From Bryopsis sp. KO-2023 (lineage: Eukaryota; Chlorophyta; Ulvophyceae; Bryopsidales; Bryopsidaceae), in assembly GCA_030272585.1 (NCBI GenBank), contig BSYQ01000001.1, forward strand, positions 9,129,001 to 9,193,000: 64,000 bases of DNA, in the 5' to 3' direction. The notes under the pieces are model-generated. The model did not search any database, had not been told where the DNA came from, and was given only the letters and a program-made list of their open reading frames with translations. This document shows, one piece after another, positions 10,826 to 20,496 of this stretch. Numbering within the stretch: position 1 is the stretch's first letter; each line of letters begins with the position of its first letter. The position numbers were made by a program, and so were the translations under genes.

Positions 10826-13800
10826 CTATTCTCTTCCTTTCTGCAACTCTTTTCTTTCTTTCTCTTTAAATGCGCGAAGTATATCTGGTGCGTTAACCAG
10901 ATTAGCTTCAGGTTCCCAAGTAGCGTCAAGTAGATCGTATCCTTTCCACAGCACTAGGTATTCACGATTGCGTTTACCTCTAGCCCTTAGGATATTTTCG
11001 ACCTCATACTCTACTTCGCTACCAATCAACTCTCCTTCTGGAGGTTGTATCTGCCTGCTGTTATCACTCGAGGCGTGATAACGCTTGAACTTAGAAACAT
11101 GAAACACTGGGTGAATGAGCCATGTTTCCGGAAGTTGAACTCTGTAAGCCACCTTTGATATTTTCTCCACAATTTCAAAGGGACCCACAAATCGACGGCG
11201 CAGTTTTGGACTCACTTTGTTCAAAGCAGCCAATGGAATAAAACGGCTTTTTATCAGGACTTTATCCCCTTGCTCAAAAGCAATATCTTTCCTCTTCTTG
11301 TTTGCACTCACACACATTCTGTGTTGTGCTCTAGAGTAATATGCTTTTGCGGTATCTAAGTCCTGTGCCATCCGTGCTACCATAGTCTTAACTGCTTCCA
11401 CTTGAAATTGCGTTGCCGTCCCACCAATGTTTGGTGTTTCTGGATGGTACCCATACATCAAATATGCAGGTGCGAACCCTGTACTCGCATTCACTGCATT
11501 GTTTGCTGCAAACTCTGCTGTAGGTAAATACTCAACCCACTTATGGGGATACCTCTCAGCATATGGCCTCAGGAAATTTTCCAGAGTACGTATGGTAACC
11601 TCACTCTGCCCATCCGTTTGAGGGTGGTAAGCTGTACTCATACGAATCTCTGTACCCAGAGCTTTAAAAAGCGTCTGCCAGAACTTGCTGGTAAAGCGAG
11701 GGTCTCTATCAGACACAATCACTTTAGGTAGGCCATGGTTGCGGTAAACATGTTCGATAAAAAGTTGGGCGTATCCTGCAGCGGTAATTTCTTTAGTACA
11801 TGGGGCGAAATGCACAAACTTGGTAAGTCTATCGACAAAGACAGCTACAGCACTAAACCCATTGGATGCTGGTAGATCTGTCACCAAGTCAGTGGTAATC
11901 TGCTCCCACTTCCGCTCAGGTATTGGCAGGGGTTGAAGTAAGCCCATAGGCTTCTGTGTGTCAGCCTTTATTTGTTGGCACACAGGGCATTCGCGCACAA
12001 ATGCCTTCAACTCATTCATCCACCCCTTCCACCAATATCGCCGCGCTAGGATTTCTCCTGTTCGCGCTGGTCCTGTATGGCCTGCTGAAGGTGTCTCATG
12101 GCACTCCTTCATAATCTTATTGCGCTGGCCTTTAGGAACCACCACTTTCTCGACTAATCCTCTCTTTGGGACCGTCCAGAGTATTCCCTCTCTGAGGAAA
12201 TATCCCTCAACTTCCTCGCCACTCTCAAGCTTCCGCAATATCTTCACCAAGGGGTTATCAGCTTGGAGGGCTTGTTTCCACTCGTCTTGGCTTGCTTGAT
12301 GCACTTGCCAAGTGGAAATGTTCATCGCAGTTTCCACGGGCTTAGGAACACTGCGGGAGAGAGCATCCGCTAACACATTAGCCTTGCCTTTGATATAGGA
12401 GATCTTGGGGTTGATCGAAGTCAGGTACCCCGCCTCAAGCCATCTTGCTTGGGTTCTAGAAAGGTTCCTCTGCGACAGAATATGCGTCAGAGGTTGGTGG
12501 TCAGTGAACACTGTTACTCCACCCGCACAACCTTCTAGATAATGTCTCCACTGCACCATCGCATAACATATTGCACACAACTCTTTGTCGTATGGTGCAT
12601 AGTTAAGCTCGGCAGGCTTGAATCTACGTGAGAGGTAAGCTATTGGCTGTAGTCCCTCTCCGTGATCCTGTGTTAACACGGCACCGATGGCCTCATTCGA
12701 CGCATCAGTGATCACAGTGTAAGGCAGTGACGCATCTGGAAAAATAAGGACGGGAGCTTGACTTAAACGCTTTTTCAGTTCATTGAATGCGCCACGCTCA
12801 ACCTGTCCCCATCTCCAGGGATGGTCTTTTTTCACTAAGTCATGGAGTGGTCCAGCAACATGTGCAAACTGGGGAATGAATTTCCTGTAGTATGAAACCA
12901 TTCCAAGGAAACTACGTACATCACTAACACTCTGTAGTTCCTTCCACTCCTTCACTGCCTTCACTTTTTGTTCCTGTGGTTTTAACCCACTTCCGCTAAT
13001 GCGGTAGCCAAGATAGTCTACTGTTGCGACAGCCAGCTCACTTTTACTTGCCTTAGCAAAAAGCTGATATTTTGCTAGTCGCGACAGGACTTTCTCTAAG
13101 TGTTCGGCATGCTGTTCCATGTTTTCAGAGAAGATGAGTATGTCATCAATAAAGACAACAACAAAATCATCTAAAAACTCTGTGAGTAGGTCTTGCACTA
13201 GAGTTTGGAATTGCGCTGGGCAATTGGTTAGCCCAAAAGGCGCTACCAAAAACTCAAAGTGACCGTATCTCGTGCGGAACGCTGTTTTATCTGTATCAGA
13301 TGGCCTTACTGGAAATTGCCAATAGCCCGATCGCAGATCTAACTTTGAGAACACTTTGGCTTTGAACACTCTATCCATCAATTCTTCTGGCAGGGGTAAA
13401 GGATACCGGTTTTTCACCGTCACCTTATTGATCCACCTGTAATCCACACACATCCTTAAGCCTCCATCCTTTTTCGGTACAAACAGGATTGGCGCGCCCC
13501 AAGGGGACTCGGATGGTTTGATTTTCTTCTGTTCCAGAAGGTAGTCCACTTGTGCTTTCACTTCATCCAGCTCTGCTGGTGAAAGCTTGTATATTGGACG
13601 ATGGATAGGTGTTGGATCCTCCAGGTCTATCTTAAACTCATGACCTTTTCTCTTCGGAGGGATCCCTGGGGGTAAATCACGAGGGAACACACCACGGTGT
13701 GTTTCTACCACCTTTTTAATTTCGGCAGGGGTGTCTGAACGAATAAGTTTGCCAATCTCATCCTCAGTGTTGAATGGCTGTGTTCGCTCTATTGCGTCAG

Positions 13801-14842
13801 GCAATTCATGTTGGCCTAAAGCTTTCTCTTCAGATTCTTGCACTACAACCATGAATGCTGTCTCTGTTTTGAGATGACGCATCATTCGTTTAGCTGAACA
13901 CTCAGTCACTGGCACTTCTTGCAGTATCGACTGTACTTTTCGTTCAGGTTCAATACTCTCTTGGGTTGGATGACGCAACGGGAGATGAAACACTTGGCTG
14001 TTTTTGCAAACTGAAATCTCATTTTGCTGAAAGTCTATGCGGGGGTTTTCTTTCTGCAACCAAGGCATGCCCAATATTAGGTCATAACCAAGGTCTGGGA
14101 ACAGATCCGCTTTCATTTTGCACTTCAGCCCTCCTATCTTTACTCGGAGGTTGTTACAGCTGCCAGCCAGTTCTTTAATATCTCCGTTTGCCAACATTGC
14201 TCTCTTTGAGCTTGGTGTAATCGACAACCCGAGATCACGCGCTACCTTATCATTGATATAGTTTGCGGTACTTCCACAATCAATGAATGCATAAAGGTCC
14301 GTGGTCTTGATCCGTGCTTTTACTTCGTACCCTCTCACAGGCACTTCTTGAATTTTTAACAGAGGGCATGTGTCACCCTTGGTTGACGAAGTTGATCGAA
14401 CTTCTGACACATTAACTCGCTCTGTGGTAGACCGCTGGGTTGTTTCTGACCCACTATCGTCTACGTCTGCAGGCAGGGACTCCTGTAGACTACTCTGCGA
14501 CTCCAATGAGCCCACAGATTCACTAACAGAGGGAAGAGATGCAGATGACGCATGAGGCGCGTCCATCTCATCCGGTGTGCTTTCCTTCTGTTCATTTTTC
14601 CAATCGCAGTTGTCATGTGCCGATTGGGTAGATGTGGAGAGTGTCTCTGTTCTCTCTTCACGCGGTGTACTAGTCCGCGCCCCAGGTTTTCCGCTGTGAG
14701 TACTTTTAACCTTTTTCGAGGCACCTACTTTTGATCTATGCTTCCTACGCCGCCTACGAACTCTATTTCGCTTACGACGTTTGCGTCGGCCAGGCTCAGA
14801 CGAAGCAGTTTCCTGCCTGGCGGTCAGTTTAACATTTTTTTT
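10826..14842 (-). CDS. pol: Element C Pol polyprotein (chromovirus), expressed by -1 frameshift
   Basis: The frame is open from the A8 run at the gag end (14842-14835) to the stop at 10826. The first in-frame ATG is at 14566, about 92 codons in. The segment before it is strongly basic (RRKRRKRNRVRRRRRK). Then follow protease (IDCGSTANYI), reverse transcriptase with FIDDIL, RNase H (TDASNEAIG), integrase zinc finger (ending CPVCQ), the DDE core (DLVTDLP, SDRDPRF, QTDGQSE) and a C-terminal chromodomain (EYLVLWKGYDLLDATWEP). Pol lies in the -1 frame relative to gag and is open right at the slippery run, so a Gag-Pol fusion by programmed -1 frameshifting is the simplest reading. All catalytic motifs are present, which fits an active element. 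Confidence 0.93.
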   Translation of the reverse strand, partial: KKNVKLTARQETASSEPGRRKRRKRNRVRRRRRKHRSKVGASKKVKSTHSGKPGARTSTPREERTETLSTSTQSAHDNCDWKNEQKESTPDEMDAPHASSASLPSVSESVGSLESQSSLQESLPADVDDSGSETTQRSTTERVNVSEVRSTSSTKGDTCPLLKIQEVPVRGYEVKARIKTTDLYAFIDCGSTANYINDKVARDLGLSITPSSKRAMLANGDIKELAGSCNNLRVKIGGLKCKMKADLFPDLGYDLILGMPWLQKENPRIDFQQNEISVCKNSQVFHLPLRHPTQESIEPERKVQSILQEVPVTECSAKRMMRHLKTETAFMVVVQESEEKALGQHELPDAIERTQPFNTEDEIGKLIRSDTPAEIKKVVETHRGVFPRDLPPGIPPKRKGHEFKIDLEDPTPIHRPIYKLSPAELDEVKAQVDYLLEQKKIKPSESPWGAPILFVPKKDGGLRMCVDYRWINKVTVKNRYPLPLPEELMDRVFKAKVFSKLDLRSGYWQFPVRPSDTDKTAFRTRYGHFEFLVAPFGLTNCPAQFQTLVQDLLTEFLDDFVVVFIDDILIFSENMEQHAEHLEKVLSRLAKYQLFAKASKSELAVATVDYLGYRISGSGLKPQEQKVKAVKEWKELQSVSDVRSFLGMVSYYRKFIPQFAHVAGPLHDLVKKDHPWRWGQVERGAFNELKKRLSQAPVLIFPDASLPYTVITDASNEAIGAVLTQDHGEGLQPIAYLSRRFKPAELNYAPYDKELCAICYAMVQWRHYLEGCAGGVTVFTDHQPLTHILSQRNLSRTQARWLEAGYLTSINPKISYIKGKANVLADALSRSVPKPVETAMNISTWQVHQASQDEWKQALQADNPLVKILRKLESGEEVEGYFLREGILWTVPKRGLVEKVVVPKGQRNKIMKECHETPSAGHTGPARTGEILARRYWWKGWMNELKAFVRECPVCQQIKADTQKPMGLLQPLPIPERKWEQITTDLVTDLPASNGFSAVAVFVDRLTKFVHFAPCTKEITAAGYAQLFIEHVYRNHGLPKVIVSDRDPRFTSKFWQTLFKALGTEIRMSTAYHPQTDGQSEVTIRTLENFLRPYAERYPHKWVEYLPTAEFAANNAVNASTGFAPAYLMYGYHPETPNIGGTATQFQVEAVKTMVARMAQDLDTAKAYYSRAQHRMCVSANKKRKDIAFEQGDKVLIKSRFIPLAALNKVSPKLRRRFVGPFEIVEKISKVAYRVQLPETWLIHPVFHVSKFKRYHASSDNSRQIQPPEGELIGSEVEYEVENILRARGKRNREYLVLWKGYDLLDATWEPEANLVNAPDILRAFKEKERKELQKGRE

Positions 14843-17475
14843 ACATCGGGGAGGTTTTTCACCTCCTCCAATCTAGGACATTGCCTCACAGGGTGACCCT
14901 TCTTTCCACAAAGATAACAATTATATCCCCCTCCCCCCTGGGGGTTCTGTCTTCCCTGATTGGCTTGTCCTCTTCCACGGTTACCACCACCGCGTCCACG
15001 TCCACCACCACCACGTCCTCCTCCTCGTCCTTGTTGCTGTTGCTGCTGCTGTTGCACTCCTGCGGCAGCTTGTGGTGGTGCTTGGGCTGGTGGTGTAGGG
15101 TTCTGCTGCTGCTGACCCTGATTCTGGCCTTTCTTCTTTCTTCCACCACGCCAGACTCCTTTCTTTTTCTGATTGGTTTGCCCTCCTTGGCCTTGTGTTC
15201 CAACTCCAAGGGCTTCCAATCGTTCGGCGGATATGATGGCGGCCTCGACATCTCGAGGTACCGTTGCTGCGACTAACTTCTGAACTTCACTTTTAAGTCC
15301 ATCCACGAAGAGCAAATACTGGTGATCCTCTTCGAGGTCTGGAATCCTCAAGACTAACCGCTGAAACTCTTTAACGAACTGTTTCACGGTTCCAGTCTGC
15401 TTGAGTTTGTGGAGGTCACGCCACGCTTCATCTCGATCACTAGAGAATTCGAAAGCTGTAGCTAAGCCATCCATGAAGTCCATCCAGTCACGGAAGGGTG
15501 GTCTCTCACCTCGGTGAATTTTCAACTCTTGCATCGTTAACCAATCCGAGGCAGCCCCATAAAGGTTAGTGGCCATAATCGATTGCCACTGTGCTTCATG
15601 CACTCCGCAGGTTCTCAAGTACCGCGTCATGAGCACTTGCCATTTACGGGCTTTTGGTTCTCCACTTCCGTTAAATGCGCGAGGCATTTGCAACTTGACG
15701 GTGCTAGGCAACCACTGTCCTTGCCTAGGAGGTCCTGGCCCTGCTGGTCCAGCGCCGCCTCCACCTCCACCTCCACCAGGAGGTCCACCGGGAGGTCCAC
15801 CGCCTCCACCATCTCCACCGCCGCCACCACCTCCTCCGCCATCAGGCGCACCTGGAATGCGGGAAGGTGGGCGGTTTCGTCTGTCGCGGTAATCATCACC
15901 GCCATCATCATCTGGGTCGTCATCACCAGGGTCTCCAAAGTTACCTCGCATGCGAGGAACTCGACTGGGTCCACCAGTAGACTCATATGAACCAAGTGCA
16001 GCAAAGGGATTATTTTCTACCCTTGCTCCCAAAGCACTTAACCCAAGTCCCAATCTTCCAGTACGTGTGGGGATCTGCATGGGTTCTTTTCCTTTCTCTT
16101 CTCTGACCTGTGCCTTAGCACGCTCAAGGTCAATTTGATATAACACTTCTGCTGAGGAGAGAACTCTTGGGTTAGTTCGTGTGGGTCTACGTGATCCATC
16201 GGCAGAGTCGGGTTCTGAGATGCGTACTCCAGGCTGAGCTCTTGTACTTGGAGGTATCAACTGAGGGAATGTGAAATCAACGTCTGGTGCGCTGTCCACT
16301 GCAGTGCATGGTGGTGCTTCTGCAGCAACAATTTCACCCTCCTCGACCTGTACTGCTGGAGGAGCCGGTATTGTTGAGGTTCCTGCCCCAACCATTCCTA
16401 CCGCGAAGCTCTGGTCTAGTGGCGGCCATGATGCAGCCAACTGCTTTAATGATTTCTTCGGCAGCGGCATCCCAAAGGCTGAGTCCTCAGGCTCAGGAGA
16501 AGTTGATTCTTCTCGCTCTGGTGATACTGCTCGAGCATCACTTCCACTTTGGGCACTCTGACTTCCGCCACTCACATCCTCCATGCTTCGTTCCAGGCCA
16601 GATAATCTTAAGGCAACCACATCAGCTGCATCTTGCTGCTGATCCCAGGTCTTGGATGCCTTTTTCTCCAAGGCAATCAAATCTTTTTGAATTGCTACTC
16701 TTGAGCTCTGCAAACGCTTCACCTCAGCACCTTGTTTGTGCAAGGACTCCCGAAACAATTCTAGAGTCCGTTCGACTTTTTCGTTGGAATCCGCAACAGT
16801 TCCTAATAAGCCTTCAATTCTCCGCCCTTGAACAAGGGATAACTCGGAGAGTTGTTTTAACTGAAGTGCTGATGCTTCAGTTGCTTCTTTTAGGTCAGCA
16901 AAACGAGAGTCCGCTAGAATGTCTGCGGCATCCATTCTCCTCGTTATTGCATCCACAGAAGCTTTGATCTCGGCTCTTTCTTTCCTATGGTCGATATCTT
17001 GGCGTAATAGCCTCTGCTCGTATCGACTATGTTGAGCCGCTACTGAATCCAGCTTCTGCTGTTGCGACACCACCGCATGCTGTGTGGCCTCAACCTGTTG
17101 CGCATGCTGGTGCTGTGTTTCCAGCGCCTGCCCGATCACCTCTGATGCGCCAGCCAGTTGGTTCGACACAGAGGCCTCAGTATGGGCGAGCCTCTGCCCC
17201 AGTGTCTGGTCAACTTGCTGCAGGTGACCCCTTAGCCCGTGGGCTAAATCGTCCACACGGTCATGGACCGCATCCACATCCTCTCTTAAGGCTTCCGCAT
17301 CAGCTCCCATGTCTATGTCGACAGCTGCTTGCTGAACATTGTGGATGTTCTGGACGTTTATTTGTTGGTACACAACATTGGGTGCGTCAGGCAATTCCTC
17401 ATCGAACTCAGGTTCAATCCCTGGCTCTTCAACTTGAGGCTCGCGCACTGCCAATGCGTGTTCACGGTCAGCCAT
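14824..17475 (-). CDS. gag: Element C Gag, 883 aa, with coiled coil and zinc knuckle
   Basis: Complete frame from ATG 17475 (MADREHALAV) to TGA at 14824-14826. The N-terminal half is predicted coiled coil rich in Gln, Ala, Glu and His (about 60-300). A glycine/proline/aspartate-rich low-complexity stretch lies near 535-590. The retrotransposon-gag capsid-like segment follows (about 600-770, with TVKQFVKEFQRLVLRIPDLE), then a Gln/Gly/Arg-rich basic tail and one CCHC knuckle (CYLCGKKGHPVRQC). At 883 residues it is much longer than usual Ty3/gypsy Gag, mainly because of the N-terminal coiled coil. It is the first ORF after the leader. Confidence 0.92.
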   Translation of the reverse strand: MADREHALAVREPQVEEPGIEPEFDEELPDAPNVVYQQINVQNIHNVQQAAVDIDMGADAEALREDVDAVHDRVDDLAHGLRGHLQQVDQTLGQRLAHTEASVSNQLAGASEVIGQALETQHQHAQQVEATQHAVVSQQQKLDSVAAQHSRYEQRLLRQDIDHRKERAEIKASVDAITRRMDAADILADSRFADLKEATEASALQLKQLSELSLVQGRRIEGLLGTVADSNEKVERTLELFRESLHKQGAEVKRLQSSRVAIQKDLIALEKKASKTWDQQQDAADVVALRLSGLERSMEDVSGGSQSAQSGSDARAVSPEREESTSPEPEDSAFGMPLPKKSLKQLAASWPPLDQSFAVGMVGAGTSTIPAPPAVQVEEGEIVAAEAPPCTAVDSAPDVDFTFPQLIPPSTRAQPGVRISEPDSADGSRRPTRTNPRVLSSAEVLYQIDLERAKAQVREEKGKEPMQIPTRTGRLGLGLSALGARVENNPFAALGSYESTGGPSRVPRMRGNFGDPGDDDPDDDGGDDYRDRRNRPPSRIPGAPDGGGGGGGGGDGGGGGPPGGPPGGGGGGGGAGPAGPGPPRQGQWLPSTVKLQMPRAFNGSGEPKARKWQVLMTRYLRTCGVHEAQWQSIMATNLYGAASDWLTMQELKIHRGERPPFRDWMDFMDGLATAFEFSSDRDEAWRDLHKLKQTGTVKQFVKEFQRLVLRIPDLEEDHQYLLFVDGLKSEVQKLVAATVPRDVEAAIISAERLEALGVGTQGQGGQTNQKKKGVWRGGRKKKGQNQGQQQQNPTPPAQAPPQAAAGVQQQQQQQQGRGGGRGGGGRGRGGGNRGRGQANQGRQNPQGGGGYNCYLCGKKGHPVRQCPRLEEVKNLPDVKKMLN
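14835..14842 (-). promoter_or_regulatory. Putative -1 frameshift site at the gag/pol junction of element C
   Basis: Eight consecutive A on the minus strand, read in the gag frame as GTA AAA AAA ATG with the gag stop three codons further on. A AAA AAA fits the slippery heptamer pattern X XXY YYZ. Pol is open in the -1 frame across the whole run. Whether a stimulatory stem-loop or pseudoknot follows was not established. Confidence 0.6.
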
Positions 17476-17620
17476 GGTCTCTCAGCCACTATTTGGGAGT
17501 ACTCAACAACCACGGTTGGAGTTTCTCTCTACCAAACAAACAAACAAAAACGTTTGTTGCGCCACGTTCACAAGTTTCGATCTCAAGAACTTAAAGTTCT
17601 TGCCTCGCTCCGAAACCAAT
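17476..17620 (-). other. Leader and primer binding site of element C
   Basis: Two bases after the 5' LTR, the minus strand reads TGGTTTCGGAGCGAGG (17618-17603). It begins with TGG, as a site complementary to a tRNA 3' CCA end should. The tRNA was not identified. Directly after it lies a perfect 19-bp palindrome with 9-bp arms (CAAGAACTT, A, AAGTTCTTG) at about 17583-17601, a possible leader hairpin. The gag ATG follows at 17475. Confidence 0.6.
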
Positions 17621-18039
17621 TGATAGTGAAGCTTGTGGGTGACGCAATAGTGGTCGGCTGTGTTGGTTGGATTCGTGATAACTTGCTGGCTAACGCAAGT
17701 ATACTTGTGGGGTTTGTTGGTTTAGACAACTCTCTAGCTAGCGCGGTTGTGAACGCTACTAGAGCACTTGGGTTGGGAAGTGATTGCGTCAGGCAAACAC
17801 TTAACACACACTCACACAAACACACACACAAGCGGGAACACACCAATCCCACGAATCCCGAGTTCTTACAAAATAAAGTGAACGTCAAAACAACGAGTGG
17901 GCCTCTTAAGTACCCCTAAGTGTAGTACGCTGACGCATGCCCCAAACTCTGGGTCTAATCTGTCTTACTCGTGAACCCACATGCGTCAGCCACCCTCGGC
18001 TCTATCCCAAACTACCTCGTGAGCGCTAAAAGACTAACA
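17621..18039 (-). repeat. 5' LTR of element C
   Basis: Identical over 419 bp to the LTR at 7948-8366, with TG...CA ends on the minus strand, and followed on the plus-strand right by the GCCAG target copy. As the 5' LTR it should hold the promoter. The four TGACGCA/TGCGTCA motifs noted for the other copy are present here too. Confidence 0.95.
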
Positions 18040-18044
18040 GCCAG
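18040..18044. repeat. Target site duplication of element C, right copy (GCCAG)
   Basis: Matches 7943-7947. It abuts the right LTR and lies in the element B reverse transcriptase region. Confidence 0.93.
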
Positions 18045-20365
18045 GGTTTTCCAGATTTCGTGAGGTTCGATAATGGGGCAGCCACGACCGAAAAATTTCT
18101 CACGAATCGTCTGTAAAACGAACACAATCCCAAAAAGCTCCGTATGTCATGCACATTCGCTGGCTGCGGCCACGATCGAATCGCATCGATCTTATTCGCC
18201 ATTGGGTATGTGCCATCCTTTTCCATCCACGTTCCTAAGAACTCCACGCCAGACTTTCCGAATTCGCATTTGCTCGCCTTTGCGTACAACCGCTGCTCCT
18301 GTAACTTTTCGAGCACCAGCCGAACATGCTCTGCATGTGATTCTGCATCTCGACTGAAAATCAAAACATCATCCAAAAATACAAGCACGAATCGATCAAG
18401 GAACGGCCGCAGCGTGTCATTCATAAGGCGCATAAAATACGCCGGCGCATCTGAAAATCCAAATGGCATCACGAGCCACTCAAAATGACCGTACCGAGTT
18501 CGGAATGCAGATTTCCGAACATGTGCATCCTTGATCCTAACCTGCCAATAGCCACTCCGGAGGTCGATCTTCGTGAAGTATCGTGCTCCTTCCACCTGGT
18601 CAGCCATCTCGTCCATTCTCGGCAAAGAATATTTCGACCGCACCGTCTGCTTGTTGAGCATTCGATAATCGATGCACATGCGCAGGGATCCATCTGATTT
18701 CGCCGCGAAGATCACAGGTGCTCCATACGGACTGTGCGATGGCCGTATCATGTGGTGCGACAGCAGGTAATCGAGCTGTGCGCGAACCTCTTTGAGCTCT
18801 ATCGGGCTGAGTTTATAGATCGGACGTGAGACCGGTTTGGAATCCGGCTGCTCTGTGATTTCGAAATCGTGCATGCGGCGAGGAGGTAGCTTCTTCGGTA
18901 GATCCTCGGGAAATCTCTTTGCATGTTGACGTAACACCTCTTTCAATCCACTTAGTTCCTCTGGGATGTCATCGATCATTCCATGCAGTTTTGGGTCGAC
19001 TGTAACATCACTCTCGTCATAGTCTGTCCCAGAGTTCACTTTTCCAGTTTTGTCCTTTGTCTTGTCTTTTCTTGACTCTGGTTGCGAATCTGGTTGTGAC
19101 ATGACCTCTTTATTTCCCTGGGTGGCATTCAGTTCCATCCCATGTTGTGGTGTACCAGTCAGTTCTTGTTGTTGTTTCCCTTGGAAGTCTCCATTCAGCA
19201 GTTCCATTATTGCAATCTCCCCTCCACTCTCACAGTCCTTTCCTTCAGTTGTCAGTTCCCATTCAGGTAGATCTGAGTTTGGTTCAGTTGATGGCTTGAT
19301 CCACAGAGCAAACAGTTGCTCCTCATTTGCTTTGATCATTTTGGATAGTTGCTTGGCTGATAGGAGATTCAATCTCCTTCCACAATTCTTGGTTTCTGGG
19401 TGGTCACCATAATGACCCTGCAACACCAAATCTGGCTTGCCCACTCTGTTGATCGTCACCTTATGTGTAATCCAATCGATCTTTGGATTTTCGTCCGTTA
19501 GCCACGACTTTCCGAAGATCATGTCATGCATTAGCTCTTTCAGCACCAGAAATTTCCTTTTTGTTCTATACTTCCCGAATCGAACAGTTGTCATGCAGGT
19601 CCCAATCACATGGGCCTTTGAATCATCAGCCAGCGAAACTGGCTTTGCATTCTTATCCGGTCGGTACCTCAATCCCAACCGTTTCACCAAGCTTTCTGAA
19701 ACGAAATCAGTCGAAGCCCCGCTGTCGACCAACACTGTAACTGCCTCATGAGACAGCGAGCCGCGCAACCTCAGCAGGGTGGATCGACTACCCACTCCCG
19801 ATGCTGTCAATTCCTCTGCGTTCGACTCCTTTTCCCCGGTCGACCCAACCACACTCCCCTCTTCGTCGGCATCCATTTGGAAATCAACATCTGATTTTCC
19901 AGGGACTGCATTTCCGACGTCTGTGTGACAACCTTCAGCCTGACGTTCGCCAACTGAATCCTGAGGCCTCATGGCGTATGAACTCGTCTCCGCCTCATTC
20001 TGCCCCCCAGGGTGGTCATCGAGCGTGGTCGGCGTCGCCGACTCTTTCTTTTCCGGCATGCATGCATCCCGCATGCCGACGTCCTTCATTTCTGGCATGA
20101 CGTCCTCATCCTCCGACGCCAAACTTCCTTCACCATTTCCATCACCAACCACCGTGTCGTCTTCCTTATTCGACGTCGAACTGTGTACCTTCTTTGCGAT
20201 CTGTCTTCCCTGCCGTCGGGATACTTTCCCAACTGTCGGCGGTGATCCTGTTTTCTGGTTACACAATCTGTTTGACGCCAAACCTCGGAACTCTTTTAGA
20301 ACCTCGTTAATTCCTCCGACGAGACTTTTCTGGCTTCCCAACAATTCAACAATAGCGTTTTCCAC
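18045..20365 (-). pseudogene. pol: Element B pol, 5' part: protease and reverse transcriptase
   Basis: The 5' half of element B pol. It contains a long acidic/serine-rich N-terminal region (about 1-200), an aspartic protease (LVDSGASTDFVSESL, near 212-226) and a full reverse transcriptase (RMCIDYRMLNK, then FLDDVLIFS near 690). It breaks off in the connection to RNase H, where element C inserted. The open frame extends upstream of 20365 to a stop near 20425 without an ATG; the codon at 20365 is GTG. No zinc knuckle or capsid-like Gag segment is recognisable, so gag is missing, very diverged or truncated. Together with 5382-7947 it forms one continuous frame. Confidence 0.88.
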
Positions 20366-20488
20366 CGTCGATAACCGATCACGGACACTTCCGCGTTTCC
20401 TGTTACTGTGATCGTTCGAACTTTCTCACAAGGGCAACCTTTCCGTCGCGTGACAGCTTCCCTTAACTTCCATGACCAAACCTTACGT
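20366..20488 (-). other. Element B upstream sequence next to the hAT insertion
   Basis: About 120 bp between the pol start region and the hAT target duplication. On the minus strand TGGAAGTTAAGGG follows a CA and could be a primer binding site after an LTR end, but no matching LTR was found. No gene is supported here. Confidence 0.3.
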
Positions 20489-20496
20489 CCCATTAC
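20489..20496. repeat. 8-bp target site duplication of hAT element, left copy (CCCATTAC)
   Basis: CCCATTAC abuts the left terminal inverted repeat and recurs exactly at 21508-21515 after the right one. Eight bases is the hAT superfamily signature. Confidence 0.93.

Larger units (their letters stand above)
7948..18039 (-). mobile_element. Element C: complete nested Ty3/gypsy chromovirus, 10,092 bp
   Basis: Bounded by two 419-bp LTRs (7948-8366 and 17621-18039) that I compared base by base and found identical, flanked by GCCAG. In transcription order on the minus strand: 5' LTR (17621-18039), primer binding site, leader, gag (17475-14824), pol in the -1 frame (to 10826), a 450-bp spacer, a third ORF (10376-8562), polypurine tract, 3' LTR. 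All three frames are free of stops. Identical LTRs imply insertion too recent for mutations to accumulate. The element sits within pol of element B, in the same orientation. At 10 kb it is longer than typical Ty3/gypsy elements because of the long Gag and the extra ORF. Confidence 0.95.

Noticed and set aside
15569-16004. Proline-rich and serine/threonine-rich ORFs opposite element C gag
   Set aside because: Antisense shadow of the glycine-rich low-complexity part of Gag.
18026-18044. Extension of the element B pol frame into the LTR
   Set aside because: The frame reads a few codons into the LTR by chance; the true break is at the GCCAG target site.
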